DNA from: Galaxea fascicularis
Lineage: Eukaryota; Cnidaria; Anthozoa; Scleractinia; Euphylliidae
Length of the DNA stretch: 64,000 nucleotides
Reading direction: 5' to 3'
NCBI GenBank assembly: GCA_948470475.1
Contig: OX419335.1
Location: 34,882,819-34,946,818 of the forward strand
The notes beneath the pieces are model-generated. The model made no database searches and was not told the DNA's origin. It worked only from the letters and a program-made list of their open reading frames with translations. The position numbers and the translations under genes are program-made. Below, one piece after another: positions 15,301-24,989 of this stretch (positions are counted from its first letter, which is position 1; every line of letters begins with the position of its first letter).

Positions 15301-18300
15301 GACTAAAATTAAGGATTAATCATCACGCGTGTTTTCAGAAATCGTTTAACTAACCAGTCGATTCAATGAGATTTATTCTCAACCAAAGTCACACTGAACA
15401 GTCCTGGCGAAAAACAAAACAAAGTTTGATTACGAAAAATGATTACCAAAAAATGCCCTCTTTCTCAGCCTCTCAGCGTTCAGTAATTTTGTCCTTTAGT
15501 GATAAGGTAAATTAGCGTATATTGAGTTATGATGCACGCAGGAAGTTTGGAGTTCACGAGAGAAGCGTAAGAGTAGTCGAGAGAAACTCTGACTTCTTGA
15601 GGGGACAATGGGAAAGTAGCTTGACAACAGCCGGAGAAAGAAAATTTGAAAAATACACAACCGTACGCGAGCGAATCTATATAATGAAAACGTGTCACAC
15701 TTACGCACCTTCGTCAACTGGTATGCATAATGATTATGAAATTCAGGGCGTAAGATGTTTTGTTTGTATTTGAGCAAGGCAGGACGCTCGTACAAGAAAA
15801 ACATTTCGGTTGGCAAAGCAAGGAACAGTTCGAGTAACTTGCTTTCGCCATCAACACGTGTTTGTGAACTGAATTTATTACATCGATTTGTTAGCTATAC
15901 TATAAAGCTTGCTAATCCCCGCGGTTTTCATGTAATGCAATCCAATGCTTCACTTTTAATCTGTCCATTTAAATTTTCAGGACCTAGCACATGGCTGTTC
16001 AGACACGGTAATTTATTGACATCGCTTTTTTTTCCCAAATACTTAAGCTGGAGTGGAACATAATCGCTGACTTACAGCTTGCGATTTTGGTTCCTCGTAG
16101 AGTAAACTGGGCATCGCTACGATTGTCATCTTGTGGGTTGCAGCATTGGCGTCATCGTTCATAGACAATATTCCTTTCACAACAGCTATGGTAAGAAAGC
16201 CACACGTCTTTCTCTTGTTTGTAATTATTTACATTAGACATATTATAAAAGACGGAATCTCTTATCTGTGATGATCCCGTAAAGATAGTAGAAAACAAGG
16301 CACAAACGGGCTCGAAAACAAGCATGGGCGTAGCCAGGATTTTTCAAAGGGGGATCGCACTTTTTCGAACACAGGATAATCACCAGATTGTCACCTGAAT
16401 ATTGTAGATTGTTTGCTTAAAAAAAAGGTTTACAAAGGGAGCGTCTCGGGCACCCCAGGACCCCCCCCCCCCACCCTCCTAGCTACGCTGTTGCAAACAA
16501 GTACACGGTCCATGATCTCATAAGTTCTTGTCGTCGTCGTCGTCGTCGTTTTCATCGTCGTCTTCTTCCTCTTTTTCTGCCGCTGCTGGTGCTGGTGCTG
16601 GTGCTGTTCCATTTGCTCCTCCTGCGTCGTCGTTGTCTTCTTCTTCTTCTGCTGCTACTGTTCCTCCTCCTCTGCCTCTCTTGTCGTCTTTTTCTTCTTC
16701 TTCTTCTTCTTCTTCTTCTGCTGCTGCTGCTGCTGTTACTGTTCCTCCCCCTCCGCCTCCCTTGCCGTTGTCGTCGTCTTTTTCGTCTTCTTTTTCTTCT
16801 GCTGCTGTTACTGTTCCTCCTCCTCCGCCTCCATTGTCGTTGTCGTCGTCGTTTTCGTCTTCTTCCTCTGCTGCTGCTGCTACTGCTGCTGCTGTGCCTC
16901 CTCAGCCTCCGTCGTCGTCGTCTTCTTCTTTTTTGTCTTCTCCTTCGTTTTCGTCTTCCATGGTTCGTGCTTGTCCTTGAAATCCTGGAATTTAATTTTA
17001 GATTTCAAGGGCGCTTGAAATGTCCGTGGAAAGGAGAATTTGTGCTGAAAGTGCTTGTAAATAATGAAAACTCCTTGAATTTTTGTTGGGATGGGAAATG
17101 ATATAGGATTATATCAAAATAATTCAAGGATTAATCGCAGATGTTTTCATGGCGAATCGGGGGCAGTACAAGACAAGGTAAGCGTACTTTGAATACTCCT
17201 TGAAAACTCGGTTTTTGGTGCTTGAATACACCTTGAATACTCCTTGAATTTTATGTACACAACCCAGCACGGACTTTGGTCTTCATCCTTCGTCGTCTTC
17301 GCGGCATTGTCTAGTTTAGCCAGAAACACATCAAGACAGTGTTTTAAAATGAGGTGCTGAAACCCTCTCTTTTGACCTACCAGATTCCTGTTGTCTTACA
17401 ACTGCATGAGAAGAATCACCTTGATCTTAAACCGCTGGTTTGGGCTCTTGCGATGGGAGCCTGTTTAGGGGGTAAGTTTAGATTCCTTTCTTTGCCAAAC
17501 AGGATAGAAATTGCAAGAGTTTAGTTCCATTTTGGGGATGTTTATTTTTTTTTTAGTGGGGGAAAAAACAATCCAGACCGAGATCTAACAACGTTTGTAC
17601 TCGTAATACTATTATTCCACTTCGCTTTTTGGATGAAAGCTTCTCCTTGGTTATATTCGATCAAAGCGCGCTCGTGGAACAGTTGTTCAATATTTTAATT
17701 AACAACTGTCCTGCTATTTCGGTTTACTGTAAGATGCCAAAAAATGACTTTAAATCAGGAAAAAGTCAAAAATAATGAAGCAGGTTATTTACTCAGGACT
17801 GTGTTACTGCCCTGAGACTAAATACTGTCTTCTTCTGTTACGGATGGTAAGAATGGAAAGAAGCCATGGCCAAAAATGTGCTATGGATGGCTTTTGCTGC
17901 AAAAAATCGACATTTCAAGAAATGTTTCGGCGTGAGAAAAAGTCATTAAGTAGCATTTATGTGAAGTTTCTGCCGGAACATGACAGAGCCCCTTTAATTA
18001 ACCGACGAGGCCGTAGGCTGAGTTGGCTAAAATCAGGAGATAGTTCCTTCGCTTGAGCGGGATAATTTGTTTGTTATTCAACACACTGATAACAAAGCAT
18101 AAGTTACTGGGTTTTCAGTTTTGGACAAGAGCTGTTAAGTCTGTCATTATTCTCCACAACAGACGAAATTACGTATATATAAACAATAGCCTCAATTTGG
18201 CTTTAAAAGTATGCTCGGATATTTATCCGCGGACATTATCTGTTCCTCGAAGCTCGTCCTCGAGCTTCGGTCTCGGAAAACTGTGAGCTTCGAGGAACAG

Positions 18301-19824
18301 AGGGATATTTGTCCAAGGACGAATATCCGAGCATATTTTTAAAGGCAAATGGAGGCTATTGTCTTTATGATTCTTCAAATATTTATCGCAACACGCGTGT
18401 GAGTATGAGCGAGCTTCGACGTAATGTTTACGAGCTCTTCTTTCGTAAACTCGTTTAATGGCTTGTTGATGGCTTTCTCCTTTCGCCAGGCTAAAAGCAA
18501 ATTATAAATACTCTAGACTGAGACGGGCTAATAACTTTTTGTCACATTTTTAATCCAAGCACTGCTGAATGGAGGGAAACTTAGATGAAACCATGCAAAA
18601 ATCTCGCAAAGAGCCCGTGTATAAACGTTTACAAACAGCTTGCCGTCAAAACCATTTACAGCGTGCGAAGTAGATTGTTTGGTGTTTTCTGGAACCGCTT
18701 TATCGACCAGCAGGTTGATTTCTTCTTCTGATACAAAAGCAAGCCATTCTTACATAACGACATTGATTTTTACTGAAACCTAAAGCCCTGAAGGTTTGAA
18801 AATTGGGGAATATCCGATGATATTCCCCAATTTTAGCTGGGTATATTCAGTCACGTGATGTGTTTGAACCAATGACGTGCGAACAAGATGTTGAATAGGG
18901 TGGTTTTCAATTGAGTGTCGTATAATCACAACAGACCGAGACTGCAATGAGTCAATCAGAATTAAAAGCAATTACATGTACCAGCGCCAAGCGCGGGAAA
19001 AAATGCGCGTGCGAGTCGCGATTGGTTTTGATTTTTCTTTTCATTGGTTGAAAAAGGGCTGCGAAGTTTGCTGGCCAATCACAGAGCGGAGCAATGCAAA
19101 ACGTAATTTAACGCAATGACCATTCGACGCTGAAATGAAAACCGCTCCAATAAAACATGATATTAAACAGTCGCTGGAAACCCGAATAGCGTCGCGTATT
19201 TCTTGTTTTCAAGAAATACGTTGAGCGTCCTCTCTTCCTTTAAATCACTCTTTAGTTAGTAGTTATTCTTTTGTAGAGTTGTGGTGAATCTTTCAGTGTC
19301 ATTTGTTGTGTCACAGGAAACGGGACTCTGATTGGTGCTTCAGCTAATGTCGTGTGCGCTGGGCTCGCCGAGCAGTATGGGTATCCAATCACTTTTAATA
19401 GTTTCTTCAAGTAAGCGCTTTTACTCGTTCTTTTTAATATGGTTCTTAACGCTAGTTGAAGCTTCTTTTAACGAAAACTACTGCCTGTAGTTAACAGAGT
19501 GACGTGTTTTAAAATTAAACATTCCAAGACGCAAATAGAAAAGATGCCGCGGCCAAGAACTCTCAAAGAAATATAGCGATTTCACTGACTGAAAAATTAT
19601 GATTATGATTCTGATTATTGACTGCCATTGCCATTGAGATTGTTATTGTGATAGTGATTATGGATTATTGCTAACTATGACAGTGACTGATTGTGGTCGT
19701 GGTTCATTCCTTAGTTTAAAATCAGCATTTGAACTTTTTTCATTACAGAGTTGGATTCCTTATAATGCTCGCGACGACGGCGACGGCCACGTTCTATATA
19801 CTGACATTCGAGCTGCTGTTATAA
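1..19824 (+). CDS. OCA2: OCA2/P-protein-like membrane transporter, 5' end outside window
   Basis: Twelve-span transporter of the P-protein branch of the citrate/arsenite-transporter-like superfamily; in vertebrates OCA2 sets melanosome anion flux and pH, and the cnidarian role is unknown. I joined exons by splice sites and phase: 540-622, 1453-1544, 2376-2466, 3626-3682, 4558-4629, 4896-4961, 5992-6048, 6682-6762, 7472-7515, 9245-9327, 10096-10148, 10820-10902, 11398-11450, 11810-11951, 12138-12186, 13302-13404, 14114-14241, 15097-15156, 16101-16190, 17384-17471, 19317-19410, 19749-19824. Bases 1-38 ending at GTAAGC are probably the preceding exon. Recognisable blocks are YVLIIFE followed by [15 protein letters not shown], the conserved [30 protein letters not shown] and [21 protein letters not shown]. 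About 590 codons are visible; the cytosolic N-terminus is missing. Predicted glycosylation sites (N-L-T, N-V-T, N-T-S) sit before the second membrane span, as expected for the luminal loop. The 1544 donor (GTCAGT) is chosen by phase and is the least certain junction. Confidence 0.9.
330..481 (-). repeat. tRNA-derived SINE fragment
   Basis: Read on the minus strand, this shows a tRNA-like B box (GGTTCAATTC) after a run resembling the A box region, then a TGTGGGCTGAGTT body. The same body occurs at 12613-12775 on the plus strand, so the two are copies of one family. It lies before the second visible OCA2 exon. Confidence 0.6.
2632..3185 (+). pseudogene. 3' end of a non-LTR retrotransposon (LINE) reverse-transcriptase ORF
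   Basis: The reading frame has the typical C-terminal tail of CR1/L2-type LINE polymerases: [10 protein letters not shown], then IQGRAARFV, then after a frame change [17 protein letters not shown] and a terminal stop near 3109. It ends in a short untranslated tail with repeated GAAGTGAAGT units, as many L2-like LINEs do. Only the last ~160 codons are present, so it is a 5'-truncated insertion in an OCA2 intron. Confidence 0.75.
4037..4427. mobile_element. MITE with CAGGGGCGGAT terminal inverted repeats
   Basis: The left end CAGGGGCGGATCTAG is mirrored at the right end by CTAAATCCGCCCCTG. The interior is AT-rich and non-coding, apart from G- and C-runs next to each end. No transposase is encoded, so it is a non-autonomous DNA element sitting in an OCA2 intron. 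Confidence 0.75.
4974..5225. mobile_element. MITE with AGATCTCAGGCCC termini and internal GGTAT repeats
   Basis: AGATCTCAGGCCCGGCCAGG on the left pairs with the right end, CCTGGCTGGGCCTGAGATCT. Between them are irregular repeats of GGTAT and GTATTTAG. It lies 13 bp after an OCA2 splice donor. Confidence 0.75.
5274..5486. mobile_element. Inverted-repeat element of the TTAACCCNTTAAC family
   Basis: It begins TTAACCCCTTTAACCTCC and ends GGGTAAAGGGTTAA. The same ends recur at 53891-54272, and related single ends occur near 37050, 58498 and 59720. Non-coding. Confidence 0.55.
5516..5695. mobile_element. MITE with GTGGGTTCGCACTAGAC termini
   Basis: GTGGGTTCGCACTAGAC at the left is matched by GTCTAGTGTAAACCCAC at the right. 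The interior is built from CAAGTGCACTT-like units in both orientations. Non-coding. Confidence 0.7.
7011..7132. mobile_element. Short foldback MITE (122 bp)
   Basis: The two halves, AGGCCCGGTTCAAACGTCGA and TCGACGTTTGAATCGGGCCT, are near-perfect reverse complements and pair through almost the whole length, leaving a small AT-rich loop. It lies in an OCA2 intron. Confidence 0.8.
7224..7354. mobile_element. MITE with GGGCCTGGCTAAACTAGG termini
   Basis: The left end GGGTCTGGCTAAACTAGG-like sequence is mirrored by CCTAGTTTAGCCAGACCC at the right, and a related GTGGCTAAACTACGAA half-site lies inside. Non-coding, about 130 bp. Confidence 0.7.
8106..8824. mobile_element. MITE with GGTGTCAAGT termini and CCTATTTT arrays
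   Basis: GGTGTCAAGT at 8106 is mirrored by ACTTGACACC at the right end. Both ends carry arrays of CCTATTTT; about 500 bp of unique non-coding sequence separates them. Confidence 0.65.
11577..11757. repeat. Three tandem ~65-75 bp repeat units
   Basis: The unit runs from GCAGGCTGTCC through TTGCTTTATTCAAAAACA to GAGTTTGGGATACNTGTG. Two units are nearly identical; the third (from about 11702) has drifted. Located 53 bp before the OCA2 exon at 11810. Confidence 0.75.
12241..12402. mobile_element. Near-perfect 162-bp palindrome (foldback element)
   Basis: Two arms of about 72 bp, beginning TCGCCTTTGTCACACGGCGG and ending in its reverse complement, surround a loop of about 16 bases. Only a few mismatches separate the arms. 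It sits 54 bp after the OCA2 exon ending at 12186, so transcripts would fold into a long hairpin. Confidence 0.85.
12613..12775 (+). repeat. tRNA-derived SINE
   Basis: An A-box-like GTGGAACAGTGGTCAGAGC is followed at tRNA spacing by a B box, GGGTTCGATTCCC, and a non-tRNA body starting GCCATGTGTGGGTTGAGTTTG. The body matches the inverted copy at 330-481. Confidence 0.7.
13600..13750 (-). repeat. SINE fragment, same family as 47745-48225
   Basis: GGAGGCAAACCAGTTGGCT, then a GACCGAGGAG segment and CACTAGCTAGTGG follow the same order as at 47810-48150. The tRNA-like head is degraded here; the copy lies in an OCA2 intron. Confidence 0.55.
14343..14760. repeat. Decayed MITE with repeated GGAGTCGGA / GACTCCG units
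   Basis: Starting just after the open frame that overruns the OCA2 donor at 14241, the sequence AAGGCTGGTTTTCACTGGCG is followed by GGAGTCG motifs on both strands and CTAGTGAAAAC repeats. The right end appears lost. Non-coding. Confidence 0.55.
15981..16007 (+). other. Candidate 27-nt microexon of the OCA2-like gene
   Basis: A run of 27 bases is bounded by TTTTCAG and GTAATT and is open in phase 0/0, matching the phases of the exons at 15097-15156 and 16101-16190. It would add nine residues in the loop before the conserved [10 protein letters not shown] span. Without it the loop is about five residues shorter than in human OCA2; with it, slightly longer. It could be an alternative exon or chance. 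Confidence 0.4.
16323..16494. mobile_element. MITE with GGGCGTAGCCAGG termini
   Basis: CATGGGCGTAGCCAGG on the left is imperfectly mirrored by CCTAGCTACGCTGTTG on the right, next to a long C-run. Non-coding, 172 bp, in an OCA2 intron. Confidence 0.55.
16527..16970. repeat. Compound trinucleotide microsatellite
   Basis: About 440 bp consist almost only of TCG, TCT, TTC, GCT and CCT triplets. Open frames translating to poly-Ser or poly-Leu result from composition and are not genes. It lies between OCA2 exons. Confidence 0.9.
18184..18361. mobile_element. 178-bp foldback element
   Basis: CAATAGCCTCAATTTGGCTT at the left pairs with the right end, which finishes TGGAGGCTATTG. Further in, ATGCTCGGATAT and CTGTTCCTCGAAGCTC also have mirrored partners. 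The hairpin loop is centred near 18260. It sits in the last large OCA2 intron region. Confidence 0.75.
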
Positions 19825-20770
19825 ATGGAAGTTGTCTCGACACGGATAATCTGCTGAAGAAAAATGAGTACCGTCATATTGACAAATGAAGTTATTGGAG
19901 ACTATGGTCTAGATTGTAATCTCATGAAGTCACATTGGCCTATAGAAATGAGTTATTGAAATTTCAGTCCAAGGCTGTGTAATACGGAGTAGAATCGCAC
20001 AGCTAGATGAATTCTCGCCATCTGACTGGCTATCGAAGCGAGGTATCCAGAATGGAATTGAGATTTGAAAACGAGACGAACCGATGTCTAATGATAAAAG
20101 CGCCCAGCGCATTCTGTTCAATGATTTTTACCGTCAAAATATCATTTAAAGCCTCTGTGAAAGTTAAAAAAACTAGGGTTTGTAAAACACGAAGTTCAAA
20201 TGAAGTTTTGTACGTTTGCATTGATTCCTATTCGCTGACTCTTGACAGTTGTGACAGTTAATTTGAAATGGCGTTCTGAGCGCTCATTGAATGCCACAGC
20301 ATTCTCTCAAGGGAAACTCGGCTTGGTTTTCTTTTATAAATAAGAAGTAAGCTATGCGATTCAAGAAAAATTAAGCATCTGACTCCCGAATTTCTCATTC
20401 AATTTTCACTTGAAAAATCTGTATCGCACTTTTCGTGTGATATCGGTTTTTCGCGTGATTTAACGTGGAATCCCCTCGTCAGGTGATTTAACTAACGGTC
20501 TTTTGGTAACCGAAGCCTATTTCCCTTTAGTAAACGGTCGTTGCCATTATTAACAGTCGATGCCATCATTTGTAACCAAGCCTTTAGTAGGGCAGATGTA
20601 ATTATTTGCTCTGGACTCTGGATTGTGTTATAAGAAGGCAATTGGAACTTTTTAAATCGTCTTAGAAAGCGCGACGTTTAGGCCCTAATTAAATTGCGTC
20701 AGTAGTATTTCGGGATAAGGATAGGGTGACCTGTTATAGATGTATCAGTTATGAAAGCCAGTTAACTACA
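19825..20770. other. 3' flank of the OCA2-like gene; no gene seen
   Basis: AT-rich sequence after the TAA stop. Short open frames here have no recognisable domains, and I see no clear canonical AATAAA close to the stop, so the transcript end is not located. Confidence 0.5.
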
Positions 20771-21201
20771 TTTTAGCAAGATCCAACTAGTGGTCTATTA
20801 TCAATGCTGCGTTCTGATTGGTTGAGCTACTAGTAGGCTATTTGTTATAGCCCACTAGTAGCGAAAAGCGCCGGCTTTCAAAGGCAAAACAATGGCGGCT
20901 GAATCGCGTTTTGCTTAAGTTTTGGACGAGTATTTGAGCTCATTATTAGATAAATCTGTACCAAAATCTACAAAGAATATGGATATGGAATGAAGTTATT
21001 TAACGGTAGAAATGCACAAAATAAATTTGAAGTGTTGATAAATGTTACCGTAAATTTGACTCCATTTGCAACTACTATTTCTATCGTCTTTGTTTTGGCG
21101 GCAAATAAGAATTAAAGTCTAGCTTTAACTAGCGAAAGATGTTTTGTCTCGATATTTTTTTGGACCAACTAGTTGGATTTTGCTAAAACAATTATTCCTC
21201 G

Positions 21202-21230
<29 letters not shown>
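20771..21230. mobile_element. Two-part inverted-repeat element (family A, copy 1)
   Basis: TTTTAGCAAGATCCAACTAG at 20771 is mirrored by CTAGTTGGATTTTGCTAAAA ending at 21188. Immediately after it lies a separate palindrome, AACAATTATTCCTCGAG paired with CTCGAGGAATAATTGTT (about 21187-21230). The copy at 53474-53776 has the same two-part plan. Confidence 0.7.
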
Positions 21231-21236
<6 letters not shown>

Positions 21237-21267
21237 ACTTAAAATTTTTGGGGTCTGTGGCTGATCA

Positions 21268-21345
21268 GCAGGGTAGCGTAGTGGTTATGGAAAGAGCATA
21301 GCAAGCGAATGGTTCAGGTTCAATTCTGGATTAAAATTTCTATTT
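21268..21345 (+). repeat. tRNA-like repeat fragment
   Basis: GGGTAGCGTAGTGGTTATGG resembles an A-box region and GGTTCAGGTTCAATTCTGG a B box at roughly tRNA spacing. The acceptor stem does not pair, so it is not a functional tRNA gene; a SINE head is more likely. Confidence 0.4.
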
Positions 21346-21860
21346 TTTAATAAGGAAGACTTTCTCTTCCAATTGAAAAAAAATGGCAACGACCGTTTAC
21401 GAAAGGGAAATTTGCGTAACCGAAACTGCACATTTATAGAAACGAACTTCTATACTACACTAGGTGGAGGAAACCGTAATCGGTATAAAGCGCAGGAAAT
21501 TACGCATCGTGAACTTAGCGTCGGAATGGTGCTATTTGTGCCTTTCGGTCTGATTGGTTAGAGGGCCTTTTCTGACTAATTAAATTCAATATCTCTCCTT
21601 TTGTTTTACCAAAACAGCTAATCTAAATTTAGATTATTAAACGTAAACAAATGAAATAATATTAATAGCATTGCCTTTTGTAAAGGCTTGCGAATGTGCA
21701 TACATGAAAATTACATGTAATATGCATATGTAAAAGTAGGCATTTTTAGCTGTAACACTGTCGATGGCGTTTATACATTTATTTAATTTGTAAAAATGTT
21801 CATAATTTTCTGTCAAATTTTTATAAATTTCTGAAATACACTAAGAAAAATGAAGAATTC

Positions 21861-22443
21861 CAGCGCTCCAAGCTGCGACCATTTTGGTCGCCATGGCGAG
21901 TGAAAAAAAAAATTGGCGACTGAATTATCGGCGAAAGTCGCCATTTGGCGACCAAAGGATATAAGCTCAAAAGAATAAAGTTGACTTCACGTTTTATCGC
22001 TTTTTAACTGAATCATCGTTAAATTAAAGAAATATTACCAAGCTTTTCTTCTGTGTAAATTCAATGACGAATCTGTTTCTCTTGCATGGCAAGACATGTG
22101 TACAGTTCTGGCATAAGGATCTGCGTATCGCAGCTTCGAATTCATTGAGCGGCCAATTTGAAAACTCAGCATCCGACTTTGTAGTAAATTGTTCTGGTTA
22201 CCTCTCATAAATGTCTTTGCCTGCTTTTGTCATCTTGTACTGCGTTTACAACCCGCAGGCAAGTAACAATGGAGTGTTAAAAACACGATTTATTTCCGTA
22301 CACAGCGTTCAGCAGTAGCTCCTTCATGTAAGTAGCATGAAGTGTCTTGCGTTTTTTGGCGACCGAAATTTTCCATTGGCGACCATTTTAAAAATGAAGG
22401 TCGCCAAAAGGCGACTTATTGAAAAAATGAGCTTGGAGCGCTG
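21861..22443. mobile_element. MITE with CAGCGCTCCAAGCT termini
   Basis: CAGCGCTCCAAGCT at the left is exactly mirrored by AGCTTGGAGCGCTG at the right, and both ends carry GGTCGCCA/GGCGACC motifs further in. The 583-bp element has no transposase frame. Confidence 0.85.
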
Positions 22444-23300
22444 ATTATTCGTCAATACTCTGCTCTCCTACATGCAACTTTGGTAACCAAAAAATATATT
22501 TCAAGACTTTCAATCATGATAGCAAAAGTATGCTGCACAGGCATCCCACACAGCTGGCATTTTGCCACGTGTTATGTCTCTGACTCTCACTAGCCAAGGT
22601 TTCTCGTCTGTATTATCCCTCACTCGACACCTCGCTAACACTTCGCCGAATCCCTCGACTCGAGCTCGCTTAGACTGTTGGCGTAAGCTCTTTCCTATGA
22701 AGTCACAAAGGAAAGGCGAGTACCGCGTAAGAAATCTGAACCAAAATTCACAGTAAGCAGCTGAGACTTGTTTCAGTAATTTAACACAGATCATCCTGAG
22801 AGATGTAATTTTTCTCTATACCGTCACAAACATACTCTGCAAAAAATGAGGCCTTCCAAGGGGTAGAAGCGACAAGCGACATGGCGCGGCCCAAAACAGG
22901 CGACAGCCTTCCTCAAAAAGCGCGACAGTTTGCGGAAGGGACGAAGACATTTCACTTTCTATTTGTTTTCTTGTTTACAGTGACATTTGTCACTAACCAA
23001 ACAGGTTACAGACAGAATCATAAACGAACACACACCAGACCACCCCTTGGAAGGCCTAAAAAATTCTGCATTCTTCCAACAAGAGCCGACCTTAAGATTA
23101 TCTAATGGAATGACGTACTCCAGTTTGAGTGTCAGTGTCTCGGGGTCGGTTCACGTCACCTTTTCACACTTTTCAGTTTCTATATATAGCACAGCGTTAG
23201 CGGGCCTGGAAAACGCGACATGTCATAAGCAGACAGTAATATCCAAGAAAGAAATAGCCGTGGAGCTCCGTTGTTAGGCTTGGCTAAAATTATATATCAT
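22444..23300. other. Intergenic stretch with unassigned short open frames
   Basis: Two overlapping frames on opposite strands near 22510-22794 look like chance. A plus-strand frame at about 22987-23277 contains LEGLKNSAFFQQEPTLRLS and GMTYSSLSVSVSGS; it has a protein-like feel, but I cannot connect it to a start, to other exons or to a family. Confidence 0.4.
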
Positions 23301-23309
23301 CCAGAAAAC

Positions 23310-24400
23310 ATGCGTATGCAGATAGCATATCGTAACATGTTTATTTAAAACAAGCTCAAAAAAATTTACTACAATCTAATATATTCTACTCCTTAGAACT
23401 GAAAACCTAAGTAAGCTTATGTATTTACAAAATGACTAAAATTATGAAAACATTCTGAAAACTTGTATTTTAGAGGAGGAATCCTTTCTTAAATCCTCCA
23501 AAGTTAAACTACTTCTTCCTCTTCTTTACTGTAGGCTTTGTCTTCCCCTCTTTGTCATCTGTCCCTTTTGGCTGAAGTGAGCTTTCTTTTTTCACTGCCT
23601 TGGCCGCGCCAATGCTGTCATCGTCAGTCGATGTGCTAGCGATGCTTGCTGCGGCCTCTTTGTTTTCACGGCCGTTTGGATCTTTATTCATATCCAAACT
23701 TTTGTCGTCTGTGGCGTCTGTGTGTGATTCGTGCTTAATCATTTGTCAAGAAATTCCATCTTCAAGAGTGTGCATCACGCGTGAATTTCTACTCTTCTCG
23801 AAAGTCCTTTTTCGTTAGCTTGTGATTCAGCTTTACCTGTGCCGAGCTGTTGCTTTCTCCTTCTTCTTGCTCTCCTTCTCTGCGAACAAGTCTCTTGTAA
23901 AGATAGTAACCAGCACCAGCTGCTAAACCGAGACCAAGGCAAGTCATAAAGATTGTCTTGAACTTTCCCATCGCTTGTCTTTTGAAAACTAGCTTCGAAA
24001 AATGTCAACACTGAATCACCGTGCTCTTTGGACCATCTACTTTGACACCGTCTGTTGCGTAATAGTAATGCGACAAATTAAAACTAATGATAACTGAATA
24101 ATTATCCTGAACTCGCTACTCGTATCCAGGTCGGAGTCTCTTTGGTTGCCTCTCCCTAGTCCCTTTTAGCGTGCCCAAGAGACGCATGTTGAAACAAAGC
24201 CATTTCATAGGATGATGATTTTGCGCGCGCACGCATATTCCACGAAGGAAAATAGAGCATTTTTGCCTCTGATTCACATTTGGGTTGCGCAACAAATGTT
24301 ACTTACTTGTTCTGGCGTAAGAACATGAAACATATTCCAGCGGGAAAAGATTGAAATCCATAGTTGTTATCGCAACAGCACTTGCTTCAATCACTGTGGC
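23310..24400 (-). repeat. Segmental duplication, unit 1
   Basis: From AACATGTTTATTTAAAA through the gene to the upstream GCAACAGCA, this 1.1-kb unit aligns with 24990-26230. The best match covers exon 1 and about 100 bp upstream (AAAACTAGCTTCGAAAAATG and following), suggesting a conserved core promoter. Confidence 0.8.
23470..23971 (-). CDS. Small single-pass membrane protein, copy 1, shortened by an early stop
   Basis: Family not recognised. Exon 1 (23971-23837) encodes 45 residues: MGKFKTIF, a hydrophobic span with LGLGLAAGAGYYLY at about residues 7-25, then a basic KRLVRREG stop-transfer and an acidic EQEEGES stretch. The donor is CAG/GTAAAG. Exon 2 probably starts at 23733 (acceptor ATTAAG) and ends at the TAG at 23509-23511, giving about 119 residues, with a polar tail rich in Asp, Lys and Ser ending VKKRKK. 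In copy 2 the tail continues to NFGGFKKGFLL; here the same residues remain in frame directly after the stop (23508-23470), so the stop is recent. MGKFKT fits a loose N-myristoylation pattern, which is only an inference. A poly(A) signal (AATAAA, minus strand) lies at 23340-23345. Confidence 0.6.
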
Positions 24401-24989
24401 AGCATTGTTAGCGTTTTTTATCGGTGTTGCTTCCTAAAAGGTGAGTTGAAGAATCTACTCCAAGAAGACGTCTTTCTCAGTGAACGATTTTGCTTATTTG
24501 TTGCATTGCTCATTGTGAATAACACAGTCCTGCCAGGCATGAAGGCTTGTCATAAAATAGAATCCATTTAATAGGAATATAAGGAGGAAGGACCTGATCT
24601 AGTCCGGTTAGCGGCGCTCCTGAATCAGAAAATCATGGGAAACAATTCTATTGCCTGAATTTACCAAGTGGCGTTCCGCCTGTTTTTCCTTTTCCGCACT
24701 CAACATGCCAATCAAATGATTTCCCATGTGATGGAAAATTAAGTAGGTATATCGCAACAGCGAGATTCGCCTTGACGTAAGTGCAGTAGAGCCTTCCGAA
24801 AAGACTATCAAGGGGATACGATACTTCTGTTTGGGTGATGTGTTAGAAGCCAAAGATAATTTCCTTGAGTATGAACAAAACAGAGATTAAGAAGCACTGG
24901 CCTATATTGTCATGTTGGCATTATAAAGACTTATGATTCATTCACGACAGAAAAACACGCATCGCATATACACGGATATGCTGTACGTA

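Noticed and set aside
16528..17101. Open frames of 150 and 170 residues rich in Ser or Leu
   Set aside because: They are translations of a triplet microsatellite; several frames are open at once, which reflects composition, not coding.
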